From: Vibrio aestivus
Lineage (GTDB): Bacteria > Pseudomonadota > Gammaproteobacteria > Enterobacterales > Vibrionaceae
Assembly (NCBI GenBank): GCA_003263845.1
Contig: JYJN01000133.1
Coordinates: 1-64,000 of the forward strand
Direction of reading: 5' to 3'
Length of the DNA: 64,000 bases
The notes below the pieces were generated by a model. It saw nothing but the letters and a program-made list of their open reading frames with translations. It had not been told where the DNA came from and searched no databases. A program made the translations under genes and the position numbers. This document shows, one piece after another, positions 9,059 to 19,750 of the stretch; the first letter of the stretch is position 1, and the number at the start of each line of letters is the position of its first letter.

Positions 9059-9326
9059 TAGGGCGTGCAGACCTTTTGATGTGATTTTTGCAGCTAGTTG
9101 TGGGTTATTTATACAAGGCAGAGGATTTGATGTTTGGTTATTCCAAATGAAAAGACGATAACGCAGTAGAAATGAGCCACAAACGTTGCCCTTTGGGTTC
9201 GGTTAAAATCGTTTTATGCTTTGTTAAAGAGTCTTTGCTTAGAATGACTAGGCTAAAGAATCTTTGCCGCGCCTAAAACGATTTTACCTCGAACAAAATT
9301 TAACATCGAAAGATATGCACGCCCTA
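9059..9326. mobile_element. MITE-like intergenic element with 11-bp terminal inverted repeats
   Basis: The element begins TAGGGCGTGCA (9059-9069) and ends TGCACGCCCTA (9316-9326), a perfect 11-bp inverted repeat with TA at each outer end. An internal imperfect inverted repeat pairs 9199-9218 with 9272-9291 around two near-copies of TAAAGANTCTTTGC. There is no open frame inside. Size, terminal repeats, TA ends and internal structure fit a non-autonomous element mobilised by an IS630/Tc1-type transposase. I recall similar sequence between genes in other Vibrio genomes, but cannot verify that here. It fills the gap between the acetyltransferase and prpE. Confidence 0.75.
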
Positions 9327-9327
9327 G

Positions 9328-9351
9328 TAAAGCCCAAAAATTAGGGCTTTA
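9328..9351 (-). terminator. Hairpin after prpE
   Basis: A perfect 8-bp stem TAAAGCCC / GGGCTTTA encloses an 8-base AT-rich loop, 10 bases after the prpE stop on the minus strand. There is no clear U-run behind it, so it may be a weak terminator or an mRNA 3' end stabiliser for the prp operon. Confidence 0.5.
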
Positions 9352-9359
9352 GAGTGTGC

Positions 9360-11257
9360 TTAAATGTTTCTGTTCAATAGTTGTTCAATTTCATTGAGAC
9401 TCGAAGGGTCATCGATGGTCGAAGGAACCGTGTATTGCTCCCCATCCGCTATTTGACGAATGGTTCGTCGGAGGATTTTTCCAGATCGAGTTTTAGGTAG
9501 CTTCTCAACAACTAGCGTGTTTTTGAAACAGGCGACTGCCCCTATTTCATTTCGAACTTTACCCACAAGCTCTCCCTGTATCGTTTGTTCGTCGAGTTTC
9601 ACACCATCTTTAAGCACAACTAGACCAAGAGGTAACTGCCCTTTTAAATCATCATGAATGCCGACCACGGCACATTCAGCAACCGCGGGGTGATCACCTA
9701 CAATCTCTTCCATTTCACCAGTAGACAGACGATGACCAGCAACGTTAATCACGTCATCTATACGTCCCATGATGAACAAATATCCGTCTTCGTCCAAATA
9801 ACCTCCATCACCAGAAACATAATAGCCGTCAAACTGACTCAGATATCCTGATTCAAAACGATCATGATTACGCCAAATCGTTGGTAAACAGCTTGGAGGT
9901 AGCGGTCTTTTTAAGGCAACAAAACCTTGCTGATTCGCCTGCACTGGCTCCCCAAGTTCGTTTAGGATCTCAACACTATAACCAGGCACGGCTTTGGTGG
10001 CTGAGCCTGACTTAACAGGCAAAACTTCAATACCTAAAGGGTTTGCTGCTATCGCCCAACCCGTCTCGGTCTGCCACCAGTGATCGATAACGGGTTTATT
10101 CGTTTTCGATTTGGTCCACTCAAGGGTTGGTGGGTCAAGCCTCTCTCCTGCCATAAAAATGGACTTTAAGTTGTTAAGGTTGTAATCGCTAATCAATCTG
10201 CCATCAGGATCTTCTTTCTTAATCGCTCTGAACGCAGTTGGTGCGGAGAAAAGCACATCGACATCATACTCTTCACAAACTCGCCAAAACGCACCTGGAT
10301 CCGGGGTTCTCACGGGCTTACCTTCGTACAAAATAGTCGTACACCCATGAATTAAAGGTGCGTAAACAATATATGAGTGCCCCACCACCCAACCCACATC
10401 GGAAGCTGCCCAAAAAACGCCATCTTCAGGAATATTATAGATAGCTGACATTGAATACTTCATCGCAACAGCATGACCACCATTATCACGTACGACACCT
10501 TTGGGCTTGCCCGTCGTACCTGACGTATAGAGAATGTATAACGGGTCGGTGGCGTTGATCTCAACACAAGGATGAGGCTCTGCCATTTCACATGTCGACT
10601 GCCAATCCAGATCTCGTGGTTCTGTAAGTTGTGCCATGCACTGCTCTCGCTGGTACACAATCACTTTATTTGGCTTCCAACGACTTTCCATGATCGCGCG
10701 ATCAACCAAAGGTTTGTATTCGATAACTCTATCTATCTCTACACCACAAGAAGCGGTTAGCACTAGCTTTGGCTCAGCATCCTCCAATCTCACCCCCAAC
10801 TCATTCGGGGCAAACCCACCAAACACCACAGAATGAATTGCACCAAGCCTTGCACAAGCGAGCATCGCAATCGCCGCTTGCGGAATCATTGGCATGTAGA
10901 TAACAACGCGGTCACCTTTACCTACCCCTTGAGCTGCAATCATTCCCGCAGTTCTTTCAACTTCACTTTTTAGCTCAAGATAGGTGTATTGCTGTTTAGT
11001 CCCTGTTACGGGAGAGTCATAAATGAGCGCAACTTTATCTCCATACCCCTTAACACAATGTGAATCAAGCGCCATCCAACAGGTATTCATAACGCCATCT
11101 GAAAACCAGCGTTCGATACCATGCTCGTCTTTCTTTAAAGGCTCCGTAGGCGTCTTAAACCAGTCAAGTTGCTCAGCTTGTTGTTGCCAGAAGCTACAGG
11201 ATCGTCCTGAGCCCACTGATAAGCTTGTTGATAATTCGAAATACTCGTCGCCGACAT
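9360..11257 (-). pseudogene. prpE: Propionyl-CoA synthetase PrpE, one frameshift near the N terminus
   Basis: PrpE activates propionate to propionyl-CoA with ATP, feeding the methylcitrate cycle. The ATG at 11257 has GGAGGA upstream and encodes MSATSISNYQQAYQWAQDDP. The frame is then lost near 11193-11198, and the other frame continues SFWQQQAEQLDWF, so one missing base (about CCTGT-AGC) restores the gene. The remainder shows the adenylate-forming signatures YTSGTTGKPKGVVRD, WWQTETGW, SGDGGYLDEDGY and the C-terminal PKTRSGKILRR, whose Lys is the usual acetylation-controlled catalytic lysine. It is the last gene of the prp operon, 19 bases after prpF. Confidence 0.92.
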
Positions 11258-11276
11258 AGTGCTTCCTCCAATCGGT

Positions 11277-12467
11277 CTAATTTTTATAATGGGGCTTGTT
11301 AACTCTCACAAAGCCTTCCATAAGGATTCGGGCACTTCGACTCATCACCGCTTTATCGACGACCCATCCATAATCGTTTTTCTTGGCAACTGCGCCTACT
11401 TTCAGTGTTCCCGAAGGATGACCAAAAGTGACACTGTCTCGCTCTCCACCACCAGCAGCCATGTTCGGGACAGTCCCCGGCACCGCAACTGAACAAGCAA
11501 TAGCAACCGCCGCAGTTCCCATCATCGCGTGATGAAGTTGCCCCATCGAAAGCGCTCTCACCAGCAGATCACAATCTTGTAGCGATACCGTTTTTCCACT
11601 GGATGTTTGATAAATCTGAGAAGGTGCGACAAAGGCTATTTTAGGGGTATGCTGACGTACCTTCGCTTGCTGAATATTGTCGATGAGCCCCATCCGCAAA
11701 GCGGCATGAGCGCGAATGGTTTCAAAACGCGTAAGCGCTTCTTCATCTTGGTTAATGTCCTCTTGCAGCTCAGTACCTTTGTAACCCATAGCTTCGGCGT
11801 CCAGAAACACGGTCGGAATCCCTGCATTTATCATGGTGACATTGAATGTTCCCACATTGGGCACTTCCAAAGAATCAACCGTATTCCCTGTTGGGAACAT
11901 CGACTCTCCTTCATCAGCCGGTGACATAAACTCAACGGTTAGTTCAGGAGCCGAAAAGGCAACACCATCAAGATAAAAGTTCCCCGACTCTTCGACTTCA
12001 CCGTTTGTTATTGGGACTTGGATGTTAATCGTTTTACCAATGTTCGCTTGCCATACTCGTACCGTAACTATGCCGTTATCAACAAGTCTTGAATCTGGAA
12101 CCAAGCCTTTTTCGATAGCAAAAGGCCCAATCGCAGCGGATAAATTCCCACAGTTGCCCGACCAATCGATCGCTTGTTTGCCTTCTTGTTTGCCTATAGC
12201 CACTTGACCAAAAAGGTATTCGACATCGTGATCAGCACGAAGACATTCACTTACTATCGCCACTTTGCTGGTACTTGATGTTCCACCACCCATACCATCG
12301 ATATGCTTACCATAAGGGTCTGGGCTGCCAACGATTCGCATTAACAAGGCATCACGAAACTCACCCGGTTTCTGAGCCTCAAATGGAAGTTCATTTAGGC
12401 AAAACAACGTTCCTTTGCTTGTGCCTCCGCGCATATAGGTGGCGGGCACCCTTATTTGTCTCGTCAT
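11277..12467 (-). CDS. prpF: 2-methylaconitate cis-trans isomerase PrpF
   Basis: PrpF isomerises the 2-methylaconitate made by AcnD so that aconitase can finish the step. The start MTRQIRVPATYMRGGTSKG has AAGGGG upstream. The glycine-rich GMGGGTSSTSKVAI and the GNCGNLSAAIGPFA segment are PrpF/diaminopimelate-epimerase-fold hallmarks, with HHAMMGTAAVAIA near the C terminus. Length (396) is normal. It starts 9 bases after acnD, which it always accompanies, since AcnD-type dehydratases need PrpF. Confidence 0.95.
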   Translation of the reverse strand: MTRQIRVPATYMRGGTSKGTLFCLNELPFEAQKPGEFRDALLMRIVGSPDPYGKHIDGMGGGTSSTSKVAIVSECLRADHDVEYLFGQVAIGKQEGKQAIDWSGNCGNLSAAIGPFAIEKGLVPDSRLVDNGIVTVRVWQANIGKTINIQVPITNGEVEESGNFYLDGVAFSAPELTVEFMSPADEGESMFPTGNTVDSLEVPNVGTFNVTMINAGIPTVFLDAEAMGYKGTELQEDINQDEEALTRFETIRAHAALRMGLIDNIQQAKVRQHTPKIAFVAPSQIYQTSSGKTVSLQDCDLLVRALSMGQLHHAMMGTAAVAIACSVAVPGTVPNMAAGGGERDSVTFGHPSGTLKVGAVAKKNDYGWVVDKAVMSRSARILMEGFVRVNKPHYKN

Positions 12468-12476
12468 GCCAACCCC

Positions 12477-15162
12477 TTATGCCGTTTTCAGCTCAGAATC
12501 ATTCACAGTTGATGAGCTATGCAAGAACTCCTGAGCGAATCTTTGCAGCACGCCACCAGCTTGATAAACCTTAACTTCATCTTCAGTATCGAGCCTGCAC
12601 AGCACTTCACACTCTAGCTTTCTCCAGTGGATCGATTCACTCTTAAAGTCACCAGCCTGTAGCTCGAATCTCCCCAATCACATCAAACGTCTCGCTACCC
12701 TCTAATCCCAACGTATGGCGTGAGTCACCGTCTTGAAATTGGAGCGGCAGTACGCCCATCCCAACAAGATTCGTGCGATGGATTCGTTCAAAGCCTTCGG
12801 CAACAATGGCTTCCACCCCCGCGAGGCGAACGCCTTTTGCCGCCCAATCACGTGATGACCCTTGCCCATATTCGGCACCGGCAATCACCACCAAAGGCTG
12901 GCTACGGTTCATATAGATCTCGATCGCTTCCCACATGCGCATGGTTTTTCCTTCGGGCTCAACACGCGCCAATGACCCTTGCTTAACCTTTCTTTGGCTA
13001 TGCTCAGTACCTTCAAACACCATTTCGTTGAGTAACTTAGGATTCGCAAACGTCGCACGCTGAGCGGTTAAATGATCGCCACGATGCGTAGCGTAAGAGT
13101 TGAAGTCCTCTTCAGGAAGCCCCATCGAGGCAAGATATTCGCCTGCCGCGCTGGTTGCTAAGATTGCATTAGATGGAGAAAGGTGATCGGTGGTGATGTT
13201 GTCACCAAGAATGGCCAATGGACGCATTCCACTGAGTGTACGCTCTTTCGCAAGCGCACCTTCCCAATATGGAGGGCGACGAATGTAAGTACTCTTCGCT
13301 CGCCAATCATAAAGAGGTGGTGTTGCGTCTTGTGAATCACTCAAATCAAACATTTGAATGTAGACCTGCTTGAACTGTTCAGGCTTCACACATCGGTTCA
13401 CCACGTCATCGATTTCCTGATCCGACGGCCATAGGTCGCTCAAATAAATCGGTTTGCCTGACGCGTCCTGCCCCAGCGGGTCTTTCTCGATATCAAACCG
13501 AATCGTCCCTGCCAACGCATACGCCACAACGAGTGGGGGTGACGCAAGAAACGCTTGCTTAGCATAGGGATGAATTCGGCCATCAAAGTTGCGATTTCCA
13601 GATAAAACCGCCGTGGTATAGAGATCGTGCTTTACAATTTCATCTTGTATATTCTTGTCTAAAGCACCGCTCATCCCATTACAGGTGGTACACGCATAAC
13701 CAACAATGCCAAAACCCAAAGTTTCTAGCTCATCAAGTAAGCCTGCCTCTTCAAGATAAAGCTTGGCTACTTTTGAGCCAGGTGCAAATGAGGACTTCAC
13801 CCAAGGCTGACGCGTTAACCCGAGCTGATTGGCTTTTTTCGCAAGCAATCCTGCTGCAACCACGTTTCTCGGGTTGCTGGTATTCGTGCAAGAGGTGATG
13901 GCTGCAATAATCACCGCTCCATCAGGCAGTTCACTGTTATTAATTTCTGCAGGCTTAGCAATGCCTCTTTCTACCAAAGCAGATGTCGGTAGCCTTCGAT
14001 GAGGGTTAGACGGCCCTGCCATGTTTCGCGTCACTGAAGATAAATCAAACTCAAGCACACGTTTATACTTGACTTGCTTCAACTCATCTTTCCATAATCC
14101 AATTTTCTTGGCATACGCTTCAACCAGTGCGACTTGCTTATCTTCACGTCCAGTCAGTTTTAGGTATCTAAGCGTTTGTTCATCGATATAGAACATGCCC
14201 GCACTGGCACCGTACTCCGGTGTCATGTTTGAAATGGTCGCGCGATCGCCAATCGTCAATAGATCCACACCTTCACCAAAAAATTCAAGGTATGCAGACA
14301 CCACTTTTTGCTCGCGCAAAAATTCAGTGAGGCTCAGCACAATATCAGTTGCGGTAATATTCTGAGCCCTTTCACCAACGAGCTTTACGCCCACAATTTC
14401 AGGTAGCCGCATCATCGAAGGGCGACCCAGCATCACGGTTTCTGCCTCAAGGCCGCCTACACCAATGGCAAGCACACCAAGCGCGTCAACATGCGGCGTG
14501 TGGCTGTCTGTACCCACACAGGTATCAGGAAAAGCGACGCCCTCTTTAAGCTGTACCACGGGCGACAAATGCTCAAGGTTGATTTGATGCATGATGCCAT
14601 TGCCTGCAGGAATAACGCTGACATTCTTAAATGCGGTTTTACACCAATCAATAAAGTGAAAACGATCTTCATTTCTGCGTTCTTCAATCTCGCGATTTTT
14701 CTCAAACGCCCTCTGCTGAAACCCGCCATATTCAACGGCGAGCGAGTGGTCAACAATCAGCTGCGTTTCGACAACCGGATTTACTTTAGCTGGGTCGCCA
14801 CCTTTCTCAGCAATGGCATCACGTAATCCTGCTAAATCGACCAACGCGGTTTGGCCTAAGATATCGTGGCAAACGACTCGTGCTGGGTACCAAGGGAAGT
14901 CGCACTCTGTTATTGAAGTGTCTGCTTCTTCACGCAATGCACTGTTAGCGCCGTATATAATGGAGGTCAGATAGTCTTTGAGTTCGTGCTCATCACAATT
15001 ACGAACCAACTGTTCAGCGAGTACTTTCGCTGTATAGGGAAGGTGTTTATAAGTTCCTGGGGCGATATCTTCTACCGCTGCTTGAACATCAAAATACTCA
15101 ATCTCATTTTCATCGAGGTTGGCTGTTTTGAATGTAGATATATATCGACTGTTACGATTCAT
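12477..15162 (-). pseudogene. acnD: Fe/S 2-methylisocitrate dehydratase AcnD, frameshift near C terminus
   Basis: AcnD dehydrates 2-methylcitrate in propionate breakdown. Start at 15162 (MNRNSRYISTFKTANLDENE) has AAGGAGAC upstream; the longer start at 15186 is not supported. The aconitase cluster cysteines are visible in ITSCTNTSNPRNV and YACTTCNGMSGALD, with EYGQGSSRDWAAKG in the swivel domain. The frame ends early at GEIRATGW (12649), while another frame continues with the family C terminus (CRLDTEDEVKVYQAGGVL, ending 12477). One inserted base or two lost bases near 12661-12672 explain this. It is the third gene after prpR in the operon. Confidence 0.93.
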
Positions 15163-15311
15163 AACGGTCTCCTTTTTAGGGCGCACCTACCCTGTTTGCT
15201 CTGTTTTGAGCTTGCATTTTAAGCATGTTACTAAACAACTGATGCGCCGTTTGTCCTTTGGTTTACTGCCTGTGTGGTTTACTACCCATTTGATTGACTG
15301 ACGGATAGGCG

Positions 15312-16454
15312 CTAGCCACGCCGCGATATTGGCAGCCAATCTTGATGCTCAGGGCCTGTATAGTCGGCACTCGGGCGAATAATTCTGTTGTGAGCGCGCT
15401 GCTCATAAACATGCGCAGCCCAACCTGTGAGCCGGCTCATGACAAAGATTGGTGTAAACAAAGGGGTTGGAATATCCATAAAGTGATAAGCCGTCGCATG
15501 AAAAAAGTCAGCATTACAGAACAAGCCCTTTTCTCGCTTCATAACTGACTCTACTCGAACAGACACATCATAAAGATGACGGTTATTAGAGCCCTCAGAT
15601 AACGCTTCAGACCAACGCTTAATCAAGGCATTTCGCGGGTCGCTTTCACGGTAAACAGCGTGACCAAATCCCATGATCTTGTCTTTATTGGCCAACATTT
15701 GCATGATGTTCGTTTCTGCTTCATCGGCCGTTTTCCAATTTTCAATCATGGCCATCGCCGCTTCATTCGCGCCACCATGTAGTGGGCCACGTAATGTGCC
15801 TATCGCAGCAGTAATACAAGAATGAAGGTCAGATAGAGTCGATGCACATACTCTTGCCGCAAACGTTGATGCATTGAACTCATGCTCTGCATACAAAATC
15901 AGCGAGCAATGCATGACTTTTTTATGCAATTCACTTGGCTCTTTATCCGTCAATAGCTTGAGGAAGTAACCACCGATACAAGACTCAGATTGATCAAAGG
16001 TATCCACTCTTACGCCATCGTGGCTGTAGCGATACCAATAACAAATAATGGCGGGAAACAGAGCGAGCATACGTTCGGTAGCCGTTTGCTGTTGCTCGAA
16101 ACTTTCTTCAGGTTCAATATTACCAAGGTAAGAGCAACCCGTTCGCATCACATCCATAGGATGCGCTGTGGCTGGAATGAGTTCGAGAATAGATTTCAGC
16201 CCCTCCGGTAAGCCACGCAACTGAACAAGTCTTCGTTTGTAGTTATCCAGTTCAGACTGGTTGGGAAGATGACCTTGAAGCAGCAAGTAAGCCACTTCTT
16301 CAAACTCAGCATTATTGGCTAAGTCTGTGATATCGTAACCTCGATAGGTTAATCCTGTCCCCGATTTTCCGACAGTACATAGTGCAGTACTCCCTGCGCT
16401 CTGGCCTCTAAGACCCGCGCCACCTAACGGTTTCTGCGACATGTTTTGCGCCAT
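15312..16454 (-). CDS. prpC: 2-methylcitrate synthase PrpC
   Basis: PrpC condenses propionyl-CoA with oxaloacetate. The start at 16454 (MAQNMSQKPLGGAGLRG) is set by AAGGAG 8 bases upstream. The citrate-synthase active-site residues lie in GPLHGGANEAAM, GFGHAVYRESDPR and the catalytic Asp in NADFFHATAYH. Length is about 380 residues, typical of PrpC rather than GltA. Sits between prpB and acnD; the 125-base gap downstream to acnD holds no clear hairpin. Confidence 0.95.
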   Translation of the reverse strand: MAQNMSQKPLGGAGLRGQSAGSTALCTVGKSGTGLTYRGYDITDLANNAEFEEVAYLLLQGHLPNQSELDNYKRRLVQLRGLPEGLKSILELIPATAHPMDVMRTGCSYLGNIEPEESFEQQQTATERMLALFPAIICYWYRYSHDGVRVDTFDQSESCIGGYFLKLLTDKEPSELHKKVMHCSLILYAEHEFNASTFAARVCASTLSDLHSCITAAIGTLRGPLHGGANEAAMAMIENWKTADEAETNIMQMLANKDKIMGFGHAVYRESDPRNALIKRWSEALSEGSNNRHLYDVSVRVESVMKREKGLFCNADFFHATAYHFMDIPTPLFTPIFVMSRLTGWAAHVYEQRAHNRIIRPSADYTGPEHQDWLPISRRG

Positions 16455-16570
16455 AATATGCTCCTTGATATTCAAATCAGATTCCTAGCAGCCCTCTAAC
16501 GGGGCTTGAGCTTTTGAATGGAACCTGACTGAACCTTTCACGTTATTGGATTAGTTTTATTTAAACTCAG

Positions 16571-17473
16571 TTAGTTCTGTTCACTTTTTTGCTCGAACAG
16601 CTTGTCTAATTTGTCTTCGTAATCATGATAATTAAGATGTTGATAAAGCTCTTTTCTCGTTTGCATCTGGTCAACAACATCACGCTGATTACCTTCATTT
16701 AACAGATGGGAATAGACACGTTCCGCCGCTTGGTTCATCGCCCTAAATGCACTCAATGGATAGAGCACCATATCGACATTCGCCCCTGCCAACTCTTCCC
16801 GACCAAAGAGAGGCGTCGCTCCAAATTCAGTAATGTTGGCAAGAATAGGAACGTGACGACCAATAGCCTCATTCAGCCGATGGGAGAACTGCTGGTACTG
16901 CTGCAATTCGTTCATCGCTTCAGGGAAAATCATGTCAGCACCCGCTTGTACACAGGCAATCGCGCGCTCAACCGCACTATCGAAACCTTCTACGGCAAGC
17001 GCGTCTGTTCGTGCCATCAACACAAAATTGTCGTCTGTACGGGCATCGACGGCAGCTTTGATGCGATCTACCATCTCTTGCTGACTCACAATGGCTTTGT
17101 TTGGTCTATGACCGCAGCGCTTTTGCGACACTTGATCTTCCATGTGCACTGCTGCTGCCCCAGCCTTCTCCATTGCCTTAATCGTTCTAGCAATATTGAA
17201 TGCGCCACCAAATCCTGTATCAATATCAACGAGTAACGGAAGGTCACAGGCATTAGTGAGCCTCTCTACATCCACCAAAACATCGTTAAGCGTTGTGATA
17301 CCAAGATCGGGTAAACCGTATGAAGCGTTTGCCACGCCACCGCCCGATAAATAAATGGCTTGATGCCCGATATTCTTAGCCATCATCGCGCAATACGGGT
17401 TCACCGTACCGACAATTTGCAATGGATCATTTTGCTCAACGGCTTGGCGAAACTTCATTCCAGGTGTTGTCAT
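16571..17473 (-). CDS. prpB: Methylisocitrate lyase PrpB
   Basis: PrpB splits 2-methylisocitrate into pyruvate and succinate. The start at 17473 ([16 protein letters not shown]) has AAAGGA 8 bases upstream and lies 14 bases after prpR, so the two are co-transcribed. Visible family motifs are [16 protein letters not shown], the catalytic [12 protein letters not shown] (the Cys-Gly-His loop of the isocitrate-lyase superfamily) and the following MEDQ-containing metal site. Length (300) is normal. Confidence 0.95.
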   Translation of the reverse strand: MTTPGMKFRQAVEQNDPLQIVGTVNPYCAMMAKNIGHQAIYLSGGGVANASYGLPDLGITTLNDVLVDVERLTNACDLPLLVDIDTGFGGAFNIARTIKAMEKAGAAAVHMEDQVSQKRCGHRPNKAIVSQQEMVDRIKAAVDARTDDNFVLMARTDALAVEGFDSAVERAIACVQAGADMIFPEAMNELQQYQQFSHRLNEAIGRHVPILANITEFGATPLFGREELAGANVDMVLYPLSAFRAMNQAAERVYSHLLNEGNQRDVVDQMQTRKELYQHLNYHDYEDKLDKLFEQKSEQN

Positions 17474-17486
17474 GTTTAGTCCTTTT

Positions 17487-18200
17487 CTAATCAGATTCTG
17501 AAGCAATGCGTTGCTCAAGAAGTTTACGACTGCCTGAGATATGCCTTCTCATCAGCATCTCAGCTAATTCTTCATCCCCATCTTCAATCGCCTTATAGAT
17601 AAATTTATGTTCGCTCAGTGCTTCGATGGGTCTTGCGTGCTGCTTGGGAGATTGGTATCGGTACATTCGCAGCAAATGGTAGAGCTCATTGCAAAGCAAC
17701 CCGATGAGTTTTTGATTGCGGCTGGCTTGAATGATTCGATAGTGGAAATCGAAGTCACCGTATTGATGAAAGTATGAGGCTCCATCTACCTCTTCAACGT
17801 GAGATGAATGCGTATCTAGCAGCCGTTTCAGTTCATCGAGCTCTTTTTCGTTGATGTAACGAGCAGCCAGCCTCGCAGCCATCCCCTCTAATGCTTCGCG
17901 CACCGCATAAAGTTCTATCAATTTGCTTGGCGTTAAAGTAATCACCCTCGCTCCAACATGGGGAATGCGCTCTATAAGCCCAAGCCCTTCAACACGCATA
18001 ATCGCCTCACGTAAAGGGCCTCGGCTCACCTCGTACTGCTTTGCCAACTCAGGCTCGGAGATCTTTTCTCCAGGCAATATGTCGCCCTGAACAATCGCCT
18101 CAACCAGACGCTCAGTTAGGTTTTCAGATTTGGTCGACTCTTTATCCTGCAGAACATTCGCATCTTTAACAGCCAACGCTGAGGTTGAAGAATTAGGCAT
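17487..18200 (-). CDS. prpR: GntR-family (FadR subfamily) regulator of the prp operon
   Basis: An N-terminal winged helix (about residues 25-95; [21 protein letters not shown] is the recognition segment) is followed by an all-helical FCD ligand domain. The FCD domain carries the Asp-His-His metal/ligand pattern (for example DFDFHYRII and EHKFIYKAI). As first gene of the prp operon it most likely represses it and responds to a methylcitrate-cycle intermediate (inference from position). It is not the sigma54-type PrpR of enteric bacteria. Two ATTGTNGACAAT palindromes upstream (18274 and 18336) are probable operators. Confidence 0.88.
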   Translation of the reverse strand: MPNSSTSALAVKDANVLQDKESTKSENLTERLVEAIVQGDILPGEKISEPELAKQYEVSRGPLREAIMRVEGLGLIERIPHVGARVITLTPSKLIELYAVREALEGMAARLAARYINEKELDELKRLLDTHSSHVEEVDGASYFHQYGDFDFHYRIIQASRNQKLIGLLCNELYHLLRMYRYQSPKQHARPIEALSEHKFIYKAIEDGDEELAEMLMRRHISGSRKLLEQRIASESD

Positions 18201-18273
18201 AGTGATTTCATCTCGACTTTTACTTCTTTGTTAACCACTACTCTAGCTGATCAAAAAACAAACAAGCAAACAC

Positions 18274-18285
18274 ATTGTTGACAAT
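18274..18285. promoter_or_regulatory. Probable GntR operator 1
   Basis: ATTGTTGACAAT is a 12-bp near-perfect palindrome 74 bases upstream of the prpR start. It matches the second site (18336-18347) at 11 of 12 positions and has the TNGTNNACNA core of FadR-type regulators. Confidence 0.7.
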
Positions 18286-18332
18286 TTAGACTAAAGTCGG
18301 TCATATTTTCTATAAATAGCTCATTTAGATCA

Positions 18333-18350
18333 CATATTGTAGACAATATG
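18333..18350. promoter_or_regulatory. Probable GntR operator 2
   Basis: CATATTGTAGACAATATG is an 18-base palindrome with 8-bp perfect arms, centred 62 bases (about six helical turns) from operator 1. Both lie in the 324-base region between prpR (minus) and the kinase gene (plus), so either promoter could be controlled. Apart from these sites I see nothing else in 18201-18524 beyond AT-rich promoter-like sequence. Confidence 0.72.
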
Positions 18351-18524
18351 AGCTTTTAGACGAGTATGGGATAGACGTCCCTCAAACTATGAGTGCTTAA
18401 ATATCGTGCCAACGATCCAGAACTCACCACGACCATCTTGAATACCAATGGTTTTTAATGAATCATTAACAATAAGACATACAGTCACTTAACTGACCGC
18501 TCAACATTCCAACAGGATGGAATC

Positions 18525-19503
18525 ATGACAGAGCAAATATCAGCGAGTTCTTTAATCGCGAAAGACTCTAGCAATTCTGAACATGATTGAGCCTCATGTG
18601 AAATCGGCTACTGCCCAGTCAACCCAAGTAGAGTTCACCTACGGCGATAACAACGTTAACTTGGCGATTAAAACTCAAGGACAAATCAACCCATTTGTTC
18701 CGGGCTTCTTCTCAGCTTTAATCTTCCGAATGACTTGTAGCTCTTCTAGCCCAAACACGACTCACTGCCTCGTTGATTCGGCAGTGGGTCAGTATCTCGA
18801 ACAAAACCACATTCACTCCGTCTCCTCACTCTCTTCGCATGTTTTCTCGGCGTACCACCCAATCCATGGTGACGTCATTATCAAAATCGCGCAGTCAAAG
18901 TCCAAGATTCAGCAGCTTTCAAACGAAATTCATGTCAGAAAAACCCTTCCCGATTGGGCTTGTAATCCAATGATCGATTTTAAACAATCCAGTAACTGGG
19001 CACTGGCGGTTGTAAAAGAGATCAAAGGACAAACACTGACTGACCATTTAAAAGCCATCGCTTTAAGTCAGGCTAGGTCGGCAACACAGTCAAAAATCGA
19101 TGGTTGGCGTCATAATGTGGAACGTCAGCTTAGCACTTTACATCGATCAGGTTACGTCCATGGCGATGTCAAACCGAGTAACATAATCATTGATCAATCA
19201 GGTAACGGTTGGCTTATCGATTTTGGTCAAGCCATTGCGAATAAAACGCCCTACGAACATAACCCACTTCACGGTGGAAGCCGCTATTTCGCAACAAAAA
19301 ATGTCTTAAGCCGTAAAGGTAAAGCAAGCCCAATAGATGACTATTTTGGCCTAGCCGTTTCTATCGCCTGTCATGTTCAAGGGGCTCATCCATTCCAAGA
19401 GCTTCCTCTTAACATTGCAGTAGAAAGGCAGGTCGCCCCCAATCTTGAACGTCTTCCTGCCCGCTATGCTCTGATTTTACAAATGGCGTACGCTCGCACA
19501 TAG
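18525..19503 (+). CDS. Ser/Thr protein kinase-like protein, probable early frameshift
   Basis: The product resembles a eukaryotic-type kinase. Readable motifs are the beta3 lysine (GDVIIKIAQS), catalytic loop HGDVKPSNIII in place of HRDxKxxN, and the metal-binding DFGQA loop. There is no membrane helix, so it is cytoplasmic. The long open frame begins at ATG 18583 with no ribosome site. ATG at 18525 has AGGATGG 4-10 bases upstream and encodes MTEQISASSLIAKDSSNSEHD before hitting TGA 18588. Removing one T near 18587-18588 fuses them as EHDEPHVKSATAQ. I therefore favour 18525 as the true start. It lies between the prp and tct clusters; its substrate is unknown. Confidence 0.72.
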
Positions 19504-19750
19504 CTCCTTACAACCCATTGTTTGCATTAGTTAAACTGGCTCATGTCTGTATTTCCAACCTGCCATGAACTTTATGAACAAAACTCCGTTAATGCCCAAT
19601 ATTGTTTTTATCTCCGCATTAGAGACAGACTTGTAACAATCTCTTAACCTTAAACGCATCTGAAGTGACGAAAGCTTCTCACTTCAGGCATGAATGATAA
19701 CTATAAACACCCAAACAAATCAGGGTGTGCCTACATAAGGAACGTGAATC

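Noticed and set aside
9460-11259. Several plus-strand ORFs of 60-80 codons opposite prpE
   Set aside because: All lie antisense to a highly conserved gene and have no ribosome site or family features.
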